DNA of 64,000 bases from Neolewinella lacunae (lineage in GTDB: Bacteria > Bacteroidota > Bacteroidia > Chitinophagales > Saprospiraceae): positions 1-64,000 of the forward strand of contig NZ_JACSIT010000078.1 in assembly GCF_014349155.1 (NCBI RefSeq). Direction: 5' to 3'. Position 1 is the first letter of the stretch, and each line of letters starts with the position of its first letter. Positions 52,343 through 61,188 of the stretch are shown piece after piece. Both the position numbers and the translations under genes were made by a program. Under the pieces are notes generated by a model. It made no database searches. It saw nothing but the letters and a program-made list of their open reading frames with translations, and was not told the origin of the DNA.

Positions 52343-52801
52343 CTACTGCCTTAGCCGCACCACCTGCCCCGCCGAGCCTGCTTCTACGCGAAAGGCCACC
52401 TCCTGAAATCGCGGCAAACGGAACAAACTGCGCAGCCGACCGGAAAAGCCCCAGGGTTCAGCGGGCAGGCCCAGCCAATTGGTGTCAAACTCTCCATTGT
52501 CGTTCACATCGTGGAAGAGGCCCAGAGCGTACTCTTTGCCCACCACCATTCCGCTGATGTCAATCATCGCACTCCCCGTCGTATTGACCCGCAGTGCCAC
52601 CAGCCGGGCTTTCTCCCGGTCCAGGAAATCATCGGGAGATTCATATACCCCTACCCAGATCGTACCACGGGCCGACGTCACGTTATCGACTTTCACCCGG
52701 ACGGTCCTGGTCATTGCAGCAGCCCCGGTCCACTCCGGCGGGAGGGCCTGGGCACTGCCAAACACCAAATAAACGAGGAGGAGAAGAAGGAGCCGTTGCA
52801 T
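52343..52801 (-). CDS. DUF2141-family secreted protein
   Basis: 152 residues. Signal peptide 1-19 (MQRLLLLLLVYLVFGSAQA). Mature beta-rich domain with DUF2141 landmarks: 'VDNVTSARGTIWVGVYESPD', 'GKEYALGLFHDVNDNGEFDT', 'EPWGFSGRLR'. Length is normal for the family (about 140-150). Periplasmic; function unknown. It stands between the MbnP operon and htrA on the same strand but with gaps of more than 130 bp on both sides. Confidence 0.85.
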   Translation of the reverse strand: MQRLLLLLLVYLVFGSAQALPPEWTGAAAMTRTVRVKVDNVTSARGTIWVGVYESPDDFLDREKARLVALRVNTTGSAMIDISGMVVGKEYALGLFHDVNDNGEFDTNWLGLPAEPWGFSGRLRSLFRLPRFQEVAFRVEAGSAGQVVRLRQ

Positions 52802-52960
52802 GATCAGGGAGGATTTAAGGATTACATAGAGAATACGTTCCGTGCGGGTACATCCCGCTCTACTTGGGGTGGTGCTTGTTATACGCTAAAACCAAGCGTT
52901 TAGGTTTGTGGCGCACGCTTTGAAAATGTCCGTTGCCGACTTTCCACTTGCGTGCGCTAA

Positions 52961-52999
52961 AATGCGATGGCCGCCAGCGGAGGATTCCGGGCGGCCATC
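52961..52999 (-). terminator. Terminator of htrA
   Basis: GATGGCCGCC/GGCGGCCATC (52966-52975 with 52990-52999) with a short TTTT on the minus strand, 31 bp past the htrA stop. Confidence 0.8.
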
Positions 53000-53030
53000 G
53001 GTGGTTTTAAGTCTTTATTGGCGGGGGATA

Positions 53031-54548
53031 CTACTGCTCAGCCTGCTTGACGATGCCGTAGGCAACCGTCCGCTTAGGATCGTCGGGGTAAACGCCTTCC
53101 AGGGCAACGGTGCCCGCAGCGCGGCTGATGACCCTCTCAAAGTCGGTGATGCTGCCCACCTTGCGGCCATCTACCCTGGTGATGATGAAGCCGGGCCGGA
53201 TGCGGGTTTGGTCCGCGAGAATACCGGAGCGGATTTTGGCCACAATCACACCACCAGCTAATTCCAGTTCCTTAGCGGTGGACGCTTCCAGTTCCACAAA
53301 GTCGGCACCCAGTTCGGTCACTTTTTCGGGGGCGGGCTTGGGGCGGATGGCTTCGGTTTTGCCATCGGCGTTTTTCAGGCGTGCGGTCGCATTGCGCTCT
53401 TGCCCGTCCCGCTCGAAAGTCAGGACTACGGCATCGCCCGGCCGGCGGCGGCCCAGTTGTTCGAGCAGCTCGCTGTTGCGCAAGGTGGGGACACCATCTA
53501 CCGCCAGGATGACGTCGCCTTTCTGGAGGCCAGCTTCTTCGGCGGCACTGCCGGCAGTTACTTCAGCTACGTAGACGCCGTTGTCGCGCTTCAGGCCAAT
53601 TTCTTCGGCGTAGCGGGTGTTGAGCTCCGTGATCCGTGCGCCCAGCAGGCCGCGTTGGACGATGCCGAACTCGCGCAGGTCCTGCACGACCTTACGGACG
53701 ATGGCCGAAGGGACGGCAAAGCTGTAGCCGGCAAATACGCCCGTGGGGCTGCTGATGGCGGTGTTGATGCCAACGAGGTCGCCGTTGATGTCGACCAAAG
53801 CCCCCCCGGAGTTCCCCGGGTTAACGACCGCATCCGTCTGGATAAAGGATTCAATGGCCAAATCGCCGCCCGTCCGCCGCACGATGTCAATGCTGCGTCC
53901 CTTGGCAGAGACGATGCCGGCAGTGACGGTGCTGGTGAGGCTGAAGGGGTTGCCTACGGCCACCACCCACTCCCCGATGCGGAGCTTATCGCTGTCGGCA
54001 AACTGCACGGTGGGCAGGTTTTCTGCTTTGATTTTGATGAGGGCAATGTCGGTGGTGGGGTCCGTACCGATGATTTCGGCCTCGTAGGTCCGCTGGTCGT
54101 TAAGGACGACCTCCAGGCTTTCGGCACCATCCACCACGTGATTGTTCGTTGCGATGTAACCATCGTCGCTGATGATCACGCCCGAGCCGGAGCCTTGCTG
54201 GAGGGGAGCCTCCCCGCGCTGCCGCTGTCCGGGGTTACCAAAGAGATCACGGAAACTTTCGGGGAGCTGATCGGGCTCAATACCGAAGGGCAAGCCGCTT
54301 TGTCCGCCAGGTTTGCTGGCTTTGATGTGTACCACGGCAGGAAGGGCTTTTTCAGCGGCCGTGGCGAAGCCCGTGGTAGGAACGGGAGGAGCCGTGGAAG
54401 GGTCCGCGAAATTGGCAAAATTGCTGGCCGGAGGAGCGCTTACCTGGACGTACTTAACTTGTTGGTTCAGGCCCAGAAAGTGAGCGCCACCCAAGGCGGC
54501 AAGACCACCCACTACGGCGGCCAGGACGATAAACAAAAGTTTTTTCAT
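53031..54548 (-). CDS. HtrA/DegP-type periplasmic serine protease
   Basis: 505 residues from the ATG at 54548. N-terminal signal/anchor ('LLFIVLAAVVGGLAALGG'). Trypsin-like domain with catalytic His137 ('YIATNNHVVDGAE'), Asp167 ('TTDIALIKI') and Ser247 ('NPGNSGGALV'). Two PDZ domains follow ('LLGARITELNTRYAEE' to 'VLTFERDG', and a C-terminal one with 'IRPGFIITRVDGRKVGSI'). Envelope quality control: degrades or refolds misfolded exported proteins. Single gene with its own terminator. Could be named degP/degQ; the choice is not settled by sequence. Confidence 0.94.
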   Translation of the reverse strand: MKKLLFIVLAAVVGGLAALGGAHFLGLNQQVKYVQVSAPPASNFANFADPSTAPPVPTTGFATAAEKALPAVVHIKASKPGGQSGLPFGIEPDQLPESFRDLFGNPGQRQRGEAPLQQGSGSGVIISDDGYIATNNHVVDGAESLEVVLNDQRTYEAEIIGTDPTTDIALIKIKAENLPTVQFADSDKLRIGEWVVAVGNPFSLTSTVTAGIVSAKGRSIDIVRRTGGDLAIESFIQTDAVVNPGNSGGALVDINGDLVGINTAISSPTGVFAGYSFAVPSAIVRKVVQDLREFGIVQRGLLGARITELNTRYAEEIGLKRDNGVYVAEVTAGSAAEEAGLQKGDVILAVDGVPTLRNSELLEQLGRRRPGDAVVLTFERDGQERNATARLKNADGKTEAIRPKPAPEKVTELGADFVELEASTAKELELAGGVIVAKIRSGILADQTRIRPGFIITRVDGRKVGSITDFERVISRAAGTVALEGVYPDDPKRTVAYGIVKQAEQ

Positions 54549-54631
54549 GTTTTTGCGCACTTTGTTTGGGGTTAGAAATTGCAAAGGTTACAAGGCTTAA
54601 GACCGTTGAAACAGTATTTTGGTTGGTACTA

Positions 54632-55168
54632 TTAACTTTCCTTAACACTTCTTAACGCTTGAAGGATTTTCCTGCCCCGGCTTACGAAGCCCGGGGTGGT
54701 GCCCTCGGCCAGCGTCAGTTCGATGATGCCCGCCAGCTCGTCTTTGAGCTCGGGGAACTCCGGACAGAAATTGGCGACCACCTGCATGGCAAACACCCGG
54801 ATGGCCACCGCCTCGGTGGGTGATTCCAGCAGGCGAAAGGCCAGATCCAGCAAGTTCCCCCGGTCGGGTTCGGCTACTGCCTCCAGGGGGAATTCTGAGA
54901 AATAGCGCATGACGTTGCGCTTGACGGCATCGCGGCCGGGGGTATCGGCGGCGGCCAGCAGTGCCCCGTGGTAGGGCTGCAGCCAGTAGGGTTCCACCCG
55001 GCCCAGGTCACCCACCACCATCGCGGCCCGCTGCACAATTTGGTACTCCTCGTGCAGAAATACTTCCAGCAGTTGGGGGAGTCGCCGCTGGTCTGCCAAA
55101 ACGTAATTCAGGACCAGATCGGCGTTGGAACGGGAATGTGCGACGAGCAATTGCTGACGGATGTTCAT
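54632..55168 (-). CDS. HEAT-repeat protein
   Basis: 178 residues from the ATG at 55168 (MNIRQQLLVAHSRSNADLVL). Alpha-helical with HEAT-type pairs ('RLPQLLEVFLHEEYQIVQRA', 'AVKRNVMRYFSEFPLEAVAE', 'AVAIRVFAMQVVANFCPEFP'). No signal peptide, so cytoplasmic. It lies 83 bp upstream of htrA on the same strand. Probably a protein-binding scaffold; no specific role seen. Confidence 0.75.
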   Translation of the reverse strand: MNIRQQLLVAHSRSNADLVLNYVLADQRRLPQLLEVFLHEEYQIVQRAAMVVGDLGRVEPYWLQPYHGALLAAADTPGRDAVKRNVMRYFSEFPLEAVAEPDRGNLLDLAFRLLESPTEAVAIRVFAMQVVANFCPEFPELKDELAGIIELTLAEGTTPGFVSRGRKILQALRSVKES

Positions 55169-55298
55169 ACTGACGGTGGGGCTGGGTGGTTTTCTCCATT
55201 GATTTACAAGCAAGGCACGCTTTGGGTTGAAGTCCTGGCAGCCCGCGTCCTTACCTTGCTGCTCCCCCCTTGGGGGTTGGGGGGCAAGACCTTACCTT

Positions 55299-55316
55299 GC
55301 ACCTGCGACCGCGCAA
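55299..55316 (+). repeat. 18-bp dispersed repeat, 15/18 copy
   Basis: GCACCTGCGACCGCGC with the same central G-to-A change as the copy at 42706, between the divergent HEAT and recO genes. The preceding 40 bp hold C6/G5/G6 runs like those inside the 42580-42722 segment. Confidence 0.75.
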
Positions 55317-55402
55317 CTACCTGAACTGCACCAGCGGCAAAATGCCCTGGCTTCGCTCCGGCACTGCGCGGCGTCTTACCCCTTCGCCCAGCCCTCCTCA
55401 CC

Positions 55403-56131
55403 ATGCTGATCAAAACCCGCGGCCTCATTTTTCGCGCTACCAAATACGGAGATTCCAGCCTGATCCTGGAGGTCTACACCGAGGCGCGGGGCATCCGTAA
55501 ATACATCGTCAGTGGCGTACGCAAGGCCCGCAGCACCACGCCGGCCAGCGCCGTACAACCGATGAACCTGGTGGAGCTGGTCGCTTATGAACGGGAGGGC
55601 AAAGACCTCACCAGGATCAAGGAAGTGCACCCGGGCTACGTCTACTCCCGCATCCCTTTTGATGTTTACCGCGGCACCCTTGGCCTGTTCATGCTGGAAA
55701 TGGCCCGGCTGGCAATCCGGGAAGCCGAAGAAAATCCCGCCCTGTTCGATTTTCTCTTTACGTCTTTTGTCTTTCTCGACGCCACCGAAGGCCCCATCGG
55801 CCACCTCCACCTGCACTATTTGCTGGAACTGACGGCCTACCTGGGCTTTGCCCCGGCGGGAGACTACTCGGCCAACACCCCGCTCTTTGACCTCAAAGAA
55901 GGGCAGTTCATCGCGGGTTTTCCCGGCCACCCCGAATACCTGGAGGAAAAGCGGGCGGAATTGCTCTTCCAGCTCCTGCAAACCAGCCGCGAAGGCCTGG
56001 CGGACATCCACTCCACCCGCGAAGAGCGCCTGGGGCTGCTCACCGACCTCATCCGCTACTACCACCACCACATTGAGGGGATGCGGGAAGTCAATAGCCT
56101 GAAAATTCTGCGGGCGGTTATGGGGAGATGA
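55403..56131 (+). CDS. recO: DNA repair protein RecO
   Basis: 242 residues. RecO anneals single strands and loads RecA with RecR. Seen: N-terminal OB fold ('MLIKTRGLIFRATKYGDSSL', 'VYTEARGIRKYIVSGVRKA', 'LVELVAYEREGKDLTRIKEV') and the helical C-terminal domain with 'PALFDFLFTSFVFLDATEG' and 'LELTAYLGFAP'. No zinc-binding Cys cluster, as in many Bacteroidota RecO. Length is normal. First gene of a rightward run continuing with lnt. Confidence 0.93.
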   Translation: MLIKTRGLIFRATKYGDSSLILEVYTEARGIRKYIVSGVRKARSTTPASAVQPMNLVELVAYEREGKDLTRIKEVHPGYVYSRIPFDVYRGTLGLFMLEMARLAIREAEENPALFDFLFTSFVFLDATEGPIGHLHLHYLLELTAYLGFAPAGDYSANTPLFDLKEGQFIAGFPGHPEYLEEKRAELLFQLLQTSREGLADIHSTREERLGLLTDLIRYYHHHIEGMREVNSLKILRAVMGR

Positions 56132-56220
56132 TGTTTGATGTGAGATGTTTGATGTGAGATGTTTGATGTCAGATATCGGATGTTGGAGGTCGGATGTTGG
56201 GTATCGGAGGTCAGATGTTG
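56131..56220. repeat. Degenerate 14-bp tandem repeat
   Basis: Six units of the type ATGTTTGATGTGAG starting at the last base of recO, drifting to GGATGTTGGAGGTC-type variants and ending before lnt. Noncoding. Confidence 0.85.
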
Positions 56221-56253
56221 TGCCTTGCTGCTGTGTGCATTGCGCGAAGGCCA

Positions 56254-56261
56254 TATCTTCG
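56254..56261 (+). promoter_or_regulatory. Predicted -7 box TATCTTCG for lnt
   Basis: Same box as at mutS, ending 4 bp before the ATG (box-CGCC-ATG). Confidence 0.35.
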
Positions 56262-56265
56262 CGCC

Positions 56266-58047
56266 ATGTCGCATCAGCTCCGCCGCCTGCTGGCCTTTCC
56301 CTTATTAGCCATTGCCGGGTTCATCGGCCTGAATATGTACTGGCGTTACCAGCGGGATGAGCTGTGGGGCCACGCTCCGCTGTTCCTGTATTTGTTCGTG
56401 TACGCGGCGGTCTTGCTGTTACTGACGTTGCGGCCTGACGGCAGCGTGCGGCCCAACAACTTGCTGAGTGTGCTGAGTGGGGTGCTGCTGGGCCTGGGTT
56501 TTCCGGGCTATCTGCCCTTTCCTTTTGCCTTATTGATCGCTTTTGTGCCCTTGCTGGTTTTGCACACGCGTTTGCGGGACACTGGGGCGGGCTACGGCCG
56601 GATGTTCTGGCACGGGTTCAGTGCTTTTCTGTTGTATAACGTCCTGGCGACGTACTGGGTGACGAATACTTCGCTGGCCGCCGGGCTTTTTGCCATCCTC
56701 GTCAACAGCTTGTTGATGACGCTGCCCTGGCTGGCTTTTCACTGGACGAGCCGCAAATCCCCCCGCGTAGCCTACCTGGCCCTGGGGGCCTTCTGGATTT
56801 CCTTCGAGCACCTGCATTATAATTGGTCGCTCAACTGGCCCTGGCTGACCTTAGGCAACGGTTTTGCCCAGTTCCCTGCCCTCATTCAGTGGTACGAACT
56901 TACGGGCGCCTTAGGCGGTACCGTCTGGATTCTGGGTGCCAACTACCTGGCTTTTCGCTGGTACCAGAGCACCGAGCGCAGGGGCCGACCGCTGCTGGCC
57001 CTGGGGCTGGTGGTGCTGCTGCCGATGGCTTTCTCGCTGCTGCGGTACGCAACTTACCGTCCGGCGGGGGATGCCGGGACGATCTCCGTGGCGGCCATCC
57101 AGCCCAATTTCGAACCCCACTACGAGAAGTTTGCCGACGACGACAGTGCCCAGCTGGACACCTTCCTCAACCTCAGCCGTGCGGCCCTGGCCGTGGGTCC
57201 GGTCGATTACCTCCTCTACCCCGAAACGAGTTTTGCCCGCGTCGAAGAAAACCGGCCCCTCTCCAACCCCAGCATCCGGGGCTTATTCGAGGCCCTTTCC
57301 GGCCAACCGGCCCGCTACCTGGTTACGGGATTCGATGGCTACTACATTTTTGCCGCTGGCGAGCCCGTCACCGAAGCGGTGCGTTACTTCGACCGGGCTG
57401 ACGGCAGCATTCTGGCCCTGGAGGCGCTGAACGCCACCTTACAAATTGACCTGGCCACCGGCGAATACCAAACCTACCGCAAGGGCGTCTTCGTGCCCGG
57501 GGCGGAGAGCTTCCCCTTCAAATCGGTCTTTTTCTTCCTCGAAGACTGGGTCAACTCGCTCGGCGGCACCGTGGCGGGCCGCGGCACCCAGTCCCGTCGG
57601 TTACCGCTGGTGGGCGAAAAAGCCAAGGTAGCGCCCGTCATCTGCTATGAGTCGGTCTTCGGAGACTATTTCACGGACTACATTCGCGAAGGAGCCCAGG
57701 CCATTTTCGTGATGACCAACGATGGCTGGTGGGATAAGACGGCGGGCCACCGCCAACACCTCTGGTTCAGCAGCCTGCGGGCCATTGAGACCCGCCGCGC
57801 GGTCGTCCGTTCCGCCAATACCGGCATCAGTTCGTTTACCGACCAGCGTGGGCACATCAGCAGCCAGACCCGCTACGACGAGGCCACCTTCCTGCGGGGC
57901 GAAATGGCGCTCAACAACGCCATTACCCTTTACGTACGCTTTGGCGACGTGGTAGCGCGCATCGCCCTCCTCCTGGCCGCCATGCTGCTGCTGGGCAACC
58001 TGACGCGCAGCATCAGTCCCGACGCTTTTTCCCGCAAAAAGGCATGA
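56266..58047 (+). CDS. lnt: Apolipoprotein N-acyltransferase
   Basis: 593 residues from the ATG at 56266. It adds the third acyl chain to lipoproteins at the inner membrane, fitting the many lipoproteins encoded here. Seen: about six membrane segments in residues 10-230 ('LLSVLSGVLLGLGFPGYLPF' among them) and a CN-hydrolase domain with catalytic Glu ('YLLYPETSFARVEEN'), Lys ('YRKGVFVPGAESFPFK') and Cys ('VAPVICYESVFGDY'). A final membrane segment closes the protein. Length is somewhat above the E. coli enzyme (512). Confidence 0.93.
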   Translation: MSHQLRRLLAFPLLAIAGFIGLNMYWRYQRDELWGHAPLFLYLFVYAAVLLLLTLRPDGSVRPNNLLSVLSGVLLGLGFPGYLPFPFALLIAFVPLLVLHTRLRDTGAGYGRMFWHGFSAFLLYNVLATYWVTNTSLAAGLFAILVNSLLMTLPWLAFHWTSRKSPRVAYLALGAFWISFEHLHYNWSLNWPWLTLGNGFAQFPALIQWYELTGALGGTVWILGANYLAFRWYQSTERRGRPLLALGLVVLLPMAFSLLRYATYRPAGDAGTISVAAIQPNFEPHYEKFADDDSAQLDTFLNLSRAALAVGPVDYLLYPETSFARVEENRPLSNPSIRGLFEALSGQPARYLVTGFDGYYIFAAGEPVTEAVRYFDRADGSILALEALNATLQIDLATGEYQTYRKGVFVPGAESFPFKSVFFFLEDWVNSLGGTVAGRGTQSRRLPLVGEKAKVAPVICYESVFGDYFTDYIREGAQAIFVMTNDGWWDKTAGHRQHLWFSSLRAIETRRAVVRSANTGISSFTDQRGHISSQTRYDEATFLRGEMALNNAITLYVRFGDVVARIALLLAAMLLLGNLTRSISPDAFSRKKA

Positions 58048-58111
58048 AAAAGTCCTGCGCGGTGGTTATTAAGGCAGCGGACCCCATTCGTCCGCGCCCA
58101 CCCCTCGGCTT

Positions 58112-59863
58112 ATGACGCGATTCCTGCGCTTGATTTTGCTGCACGGTATTTTCTGTTGGGCGCTGACGCAGGTGCCGGGAACGTTGGAGGCGCAAAGCCC
58201 CCTCCGCCTCCAGGTGCGGGGCACTGACCTGGAGTGGACGGACGATCCCCCCACCCTGTCCGACAGTGCGGAGGTCTTGCGCTATCTGGCCGAGTGGCAA
58301 GCGGAGCAACAAGCCATGGCCTACTGGGAAGCTTCCGTCGATAGCCTCTACCGGACGGGAGCAAGCGCTCTCCAGGCCGTCGTTCACCGCGGTCCCCGCT
58401 ACACGTGGGGCCAGCTTCGCCCCCCCACCAATCCCGAGTTTTTGGCCTGGGCGCGGCAGGCGGGGTACCGACCGCAGCGCTTCCGGCCCGGGCGGCGCTT
58501 TACGCCGGGGCAGTGGACGGCCCTGCGCGACAGCCTGGTGGTGGGTGCTGCCGACCGCGGTTACCCTTTCGCGGCGGTGGGCCTGGACAGCATCAGTTGG
58601 GAAGCACCGGGGGAACTCTCGGGTGTCATTGCCGTGCAGCCGGGTCCGCTGGTGCGCTACGGCGAAGTGCGACCACCCGCCGGCCTGCGCGTCCGCACCG
58701 CCTTTCTCGAGCGCTACCTCGGCATCCGCCCCGGGGAGGTGTACCGCGAAAGCCGCGTCCGCCGCATGGGCAATTACCTGGCTCAACTGCCTTACCTTAC
58801 CGTTAAGGGCCCGCCGACCATCACTTTCGTGGATAGCCTGGCCTTTTTCGATCTGGCCATCGAGCGCCGCGCCGCCAGCCGCTTCGATTTCGTCATCGGC
58901 GTCTTGCCCAATAGTGGTACTGACGGCCGACTGCTGCTGACGGGCGACCTCAACGGAGAGTTGTTCAATGGCTTTGGGCAGGGCGAGCGCATCGCCGTGC
59001 GTTTTGAGCAGCTCCGCCCCCAAACCCAGGAATTGGCCCTGGCATTGGAATACCCTTTCTTGTTCAACCTGCCCTTCGGCTTCGAAGGGGAGCTGGATTT
59101 TTACCGGCGGGACTCCTCCTTCCTCAACCTCAACTGGCGCCTGGCGGCCACCTACCTACGGGAGGGCAACGACCGGCTGGCGGTGTTCTGGGAAAACCGC
59201 CGGACGATCATCCCCGGCGGAGCAGCGCTTTCTTCCGGTGAATTGCCCGATACCCTGGGCGTGAGCAGGTCTTTTTTCGGTTTGCAATTGCGCCGGGTGC
59301 GGACGGACCGCCGCTTTAGTCCCCGCAATGGCTACGCGCTGGACCTCAACGCCGCCGCTGGCCTCCGCAAATTGCTGGACGTGGCGGCCAGCGACAGCTT
59401 GAACCTGGCCAGCAACCAACTCAAGTTGGAAGGGCGTTTCGATGCCTACTTCGATCCTTGGGCGGGAACGGTGCTCTACTTTGGCCTGCGGGGGGGAGGC
59501 CTCTTCGGTGACGGGGAAGTGCTGGCCAATGAGCAGTACCGGCTGGGCGGCGCGAAATTACTGCGTGGCTTTGATGAGCAATCGGTCTTCGCCAGAGACT
59601 ACCTCCTGGCTACCGCCGAGTTTCGTCTGCTGCTGGGCGGCAATGCCTACCTCTACAGTTTTGTGGATGCGGCCCGCCTGAATCCCCGCAGCCAGGCCAA
59701 GCCGGAGCTGGCCATTGACTACCCGCTCGGCTTCGGGGCGGGCGTTAATTTTGAAACCCGGGCGGGCGTCTTTGCCCTGAGCCTGGCCCTGGGACGGAGG
59801 AATGGCTTGCCGCTGGATCTGGGCGCGCCGAAGGTTCACCTGGGTTACCTCAGCGTTTTCTGA
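58112..59863 (+). CDS. Omp85/BamA-like outer-membrane protein
   Basis: 583 residues. Signal peptide to about residue 28 ('FCWALTQVPGTLEAQ'); part of it is encoded by a diverged copy of the dispersed repeat. Residues about 130-240 are POTRA-like ('GYPFAAVGLDSISWEAPGEL', 'YLGIRPGEVYRESRVRRMGN'). The C-terminal ~350 residues form a surface-antigen D15-type barrel ('LRGGGLFGDGEVLANEQYRL', 'GGAKLLRGFDEQSVFARDYL'). It is too short for BamA and ends in Phe, as outer-membrane proteins do ('LGYLSVF'). Role in outer-membrane assembly or secretion is inferred. Its end overlaps the convergent gene by 19 bp. Confidence 0.85.
   Translation: MTRFLRLILLHGIFCWALTQVPGTLEAQSPLRLQVRGTDLEWTDDPPTLSDSAEVLRYLAEWQAEQQAMAYWEASVDSLYRTGASALQAVVHRGPRYTWGQLRPPTNPEFLAWARQAGYRPQRFRPGRRFTPGQWTALRDSLVVGAADRGYPFAAVGLDSISWEAPGELSGVIAVQPGPLVRYGEVRPPAGLRVRTAFLERYLGIRPGEVYRESRVRRMGNYLAQLPYLTVKGPPTITFVDSLAFFDLAIERRAASRFDFVIGVLPNSGTDGRLLLTGDLNGELFNGFGQGERIAVRFEQLRPQTQELALALEYPFLFNLPFGFEGELDFYRRDSSFLNLNWRLAATYLREGNDRLAVFWENRRTIIPGGAALSSGELPDTLGVSRSFFGLQLRRVRTDRRFSPRNGYALDLNAAAGLRKLLDVAASDSLNLASNQLKLEGRFDAYFDPWAGTVLYFGLRGGGLFGDGEVLANEQYRLGGAKLLRGFDEQSVFARDYLLATAEFRLLLGGNAYLYSFVDAARLNPRSQAKPELAIDYPLGFGAGVNFETRAGVFALSLALGRRNGLPLDLGAPKVHLGYLSVF
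58158..58175 (-). repeat. 18-bp dispersed repeat, diverged copy in a signal peptide
   Basis: Plus strand GGGCGCTGACGCAGGTGC, encoding part of 'WALTQVP' (residues 16-21). It shares the extension CCGGGAACG with the copy at 52187. Confidence 0.6.
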
Positions 59864-60642
59864 GTGCTGGCCTTGGTGGGATCCAGGGTTTCGGTGGGCG
59901 GCCGGGAGGCGGCGCGCACGGCAGCGGCGAGGCTGGGTAGCCAACTGCTGTCCTGTTCCAGCCCGTTGCCTACTACGATGACGTCGGCCCCCGCTTCGAG
60001 GGCCTGCGCGGCGCGCTCGGGCGTCCGGATGCCACCGCCTACGATGATGGGCAGAGACACCTCGTGCCGGACGCAGGCGATCATGGTGGCGGAAATGGGG
60101 TTTTGCGCGCCACTGCCCGCATCAAGGTAGATCAGTTTCATCCCCAGTTGCTCCCCGGCTAAGGCCGTGGCGGTGGTGATTTGCGGCTTGTCGGCGGGAA
60201 TGGGCGTGGTATTGCTCATGTAGGACACCGAGGTGGGCTTGCCACCGTCGATGAGCAGGTAGGCGGTGGGGATGGCCTCCAGTTTCATCCTTTTAATGTG
60301 GGCGGCAACCTGTACGTGCTGGCCGATCAGCAAGTCGGGGTTGCGGCCAGAAAGGAGGGAGAGCAGCAAGAGCGCATCGGCCTGGGCGTCCAACTGGTAG
60401 CTGGAGCCGGGGAAGAGGACCACGGGGGCAGCATCGAGGCTGCTGCGAAGCAGTTTGAGGTAGTACTCCGACTGGGGGGCATTGACCAGGCTGCCGCCCC
60501 AGAGGAAGAGGTCGATCAGGCCTGCGTTGGCGAAGCTTGCCAACTCCCCCAGGTTATCCCGCCGGGCCTTATCCGGGTCGATGAGAACGGCCAGCAGTTT
60601 TTTGCCGCTATTGCGAGCGGCGGACAGCAGGGGGTATACCAT
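59845..60642 (-). CDS. Geranylgeranylglyceryl phosphate synthase-family protein (PcrB/GGGPS)
   Basis: 265 residues. TIM-barrel prenyltransferase that joins a polyprenyl diphosphate to glycerol-1-phosphate. Seen: 'KLLAVLIDPDKARRDNL', 'GLIDLFLWGGSLV', 'VVLFPGSSYQLDAQADALLL', 'AYLLIDGGKPTSVSYMSNT', 'KLIYLDAGSGAQNPIS', and the phosphate site 'PIIVGGGIRTPERAAQALEA' with 'DVIVVGNGLE'. Known: a bacterial branch of this family occurs in Bacteroidota. Product in this organism is not known to me. The last codons overlap the convergent Omp85-like gene. Confidence 0.93.
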   Translation of the reverse strand: MVYPLLSAARNSGKKLLAVLIDPDKARRDNLGELASFANAGLIDLFLWGGSLVNAPQSEYYLKLLRSSLDAAPVVLFPGSSYQLDAQADALLLLSLLSGRNPDLLIGQHVQVAAHIKRMKLEAIPTAYLLIDGGKPTSVSYMSNTTPIPADKPQITTATALAGEQLGMKLIYLDAGSGAQNPISATMIACVRHEVSLPIIVGGGIRTPERAAQALEAGADVIVVGNGLEQDSSWLPSLAAAVRAASRPPTETLDPTKASTQKTLR

Positions 60643-60818
60643 GTAAAATAGCGGTGGTTATGGCGTGGGGCCAAGGTACGGACAAATCGTGGGATGGTGC
60701 CTGGTACCGAACGGGCACCGTCCGCTGCCTCCCTAAAGCCCCGTGCGATACCTACGGCATTCCTGGCACAGTAGGTTTCTCCCCAAAAGGTTTCCCCATC
60801 CACATCCCCAAAAACGAG

Positions 60819-60853
60819 GAAGACCCCGCTCCGGGGGTGGAGCGGGGTCTTCG
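60819..60853 (-). terminator. Terminator of tRNA-Leu
   Basis: Perfect 14-bp stem GAAGACCCCGCTCC/GGAGCGGGGTCTTC followed on the minus strand by CTCGTTTTTGG, 7 bp past the tRNA. Confidence 0.9.
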
Positions 60854-60859
60854 GTAAAG

Positions 60860-60944
60860 TGCCCAGGACAGGAGTCGAACCTGCACGTCCGTAATGGACA
60901 CCAGCCCCTCAAGCTGGCGTGTCTACCAATTTCACCACCTGGGC
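60860..60944 (-). tRNA. tRNA-Leu (anticodon GAG)
   Basis: 85 nt class II tRNA. Acceptor GCCCAGG pairs with CCTGGGC; D-loop 'GAAATTGGTAGACAC'; anticodon arm CCAGC-TTGAGGG-GCTGG with anticodon GAG at 60908-60910; long variable arm GTCCATTACGGAC; T arm GCAGG-TTCGACT-CCTGT. Reads CUC/CUU codons. The 3' CCA is not encoded. Confidence 0.97.
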
Positions 60945-60983
60945 GTGGATGCCTGAGGCCCAACGGATGGGCTCAAGCGGACG

Positions 60984-60991
60984 CAAAAGTA
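60984..60991 (-). promoter_or_regulatory. Predicted -7 box TACTTTTG for tRNA-Leu
   Basis: Matches TAnnTTTG, 39 bp before the tRNA 5' end. Confidence 0.45.
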
Positions 60992-61188
60992 ATGCGCCCA
61001 CCCGGATCGAACAATAGTTGGGCAAAAAATAGTTCCCAAGGCACTTCATCCCGTGGACCGCACCGCCCAACAACCGACCGAAAAGTGGCACCCCCCAGAA
61101 AATCTCTTGCCTCCCCCCATAAAGTGACACGAGCTTAAACTTTTTATCGTCTCAACAATTAATGTAGATACATCAAATATCGCAAACC

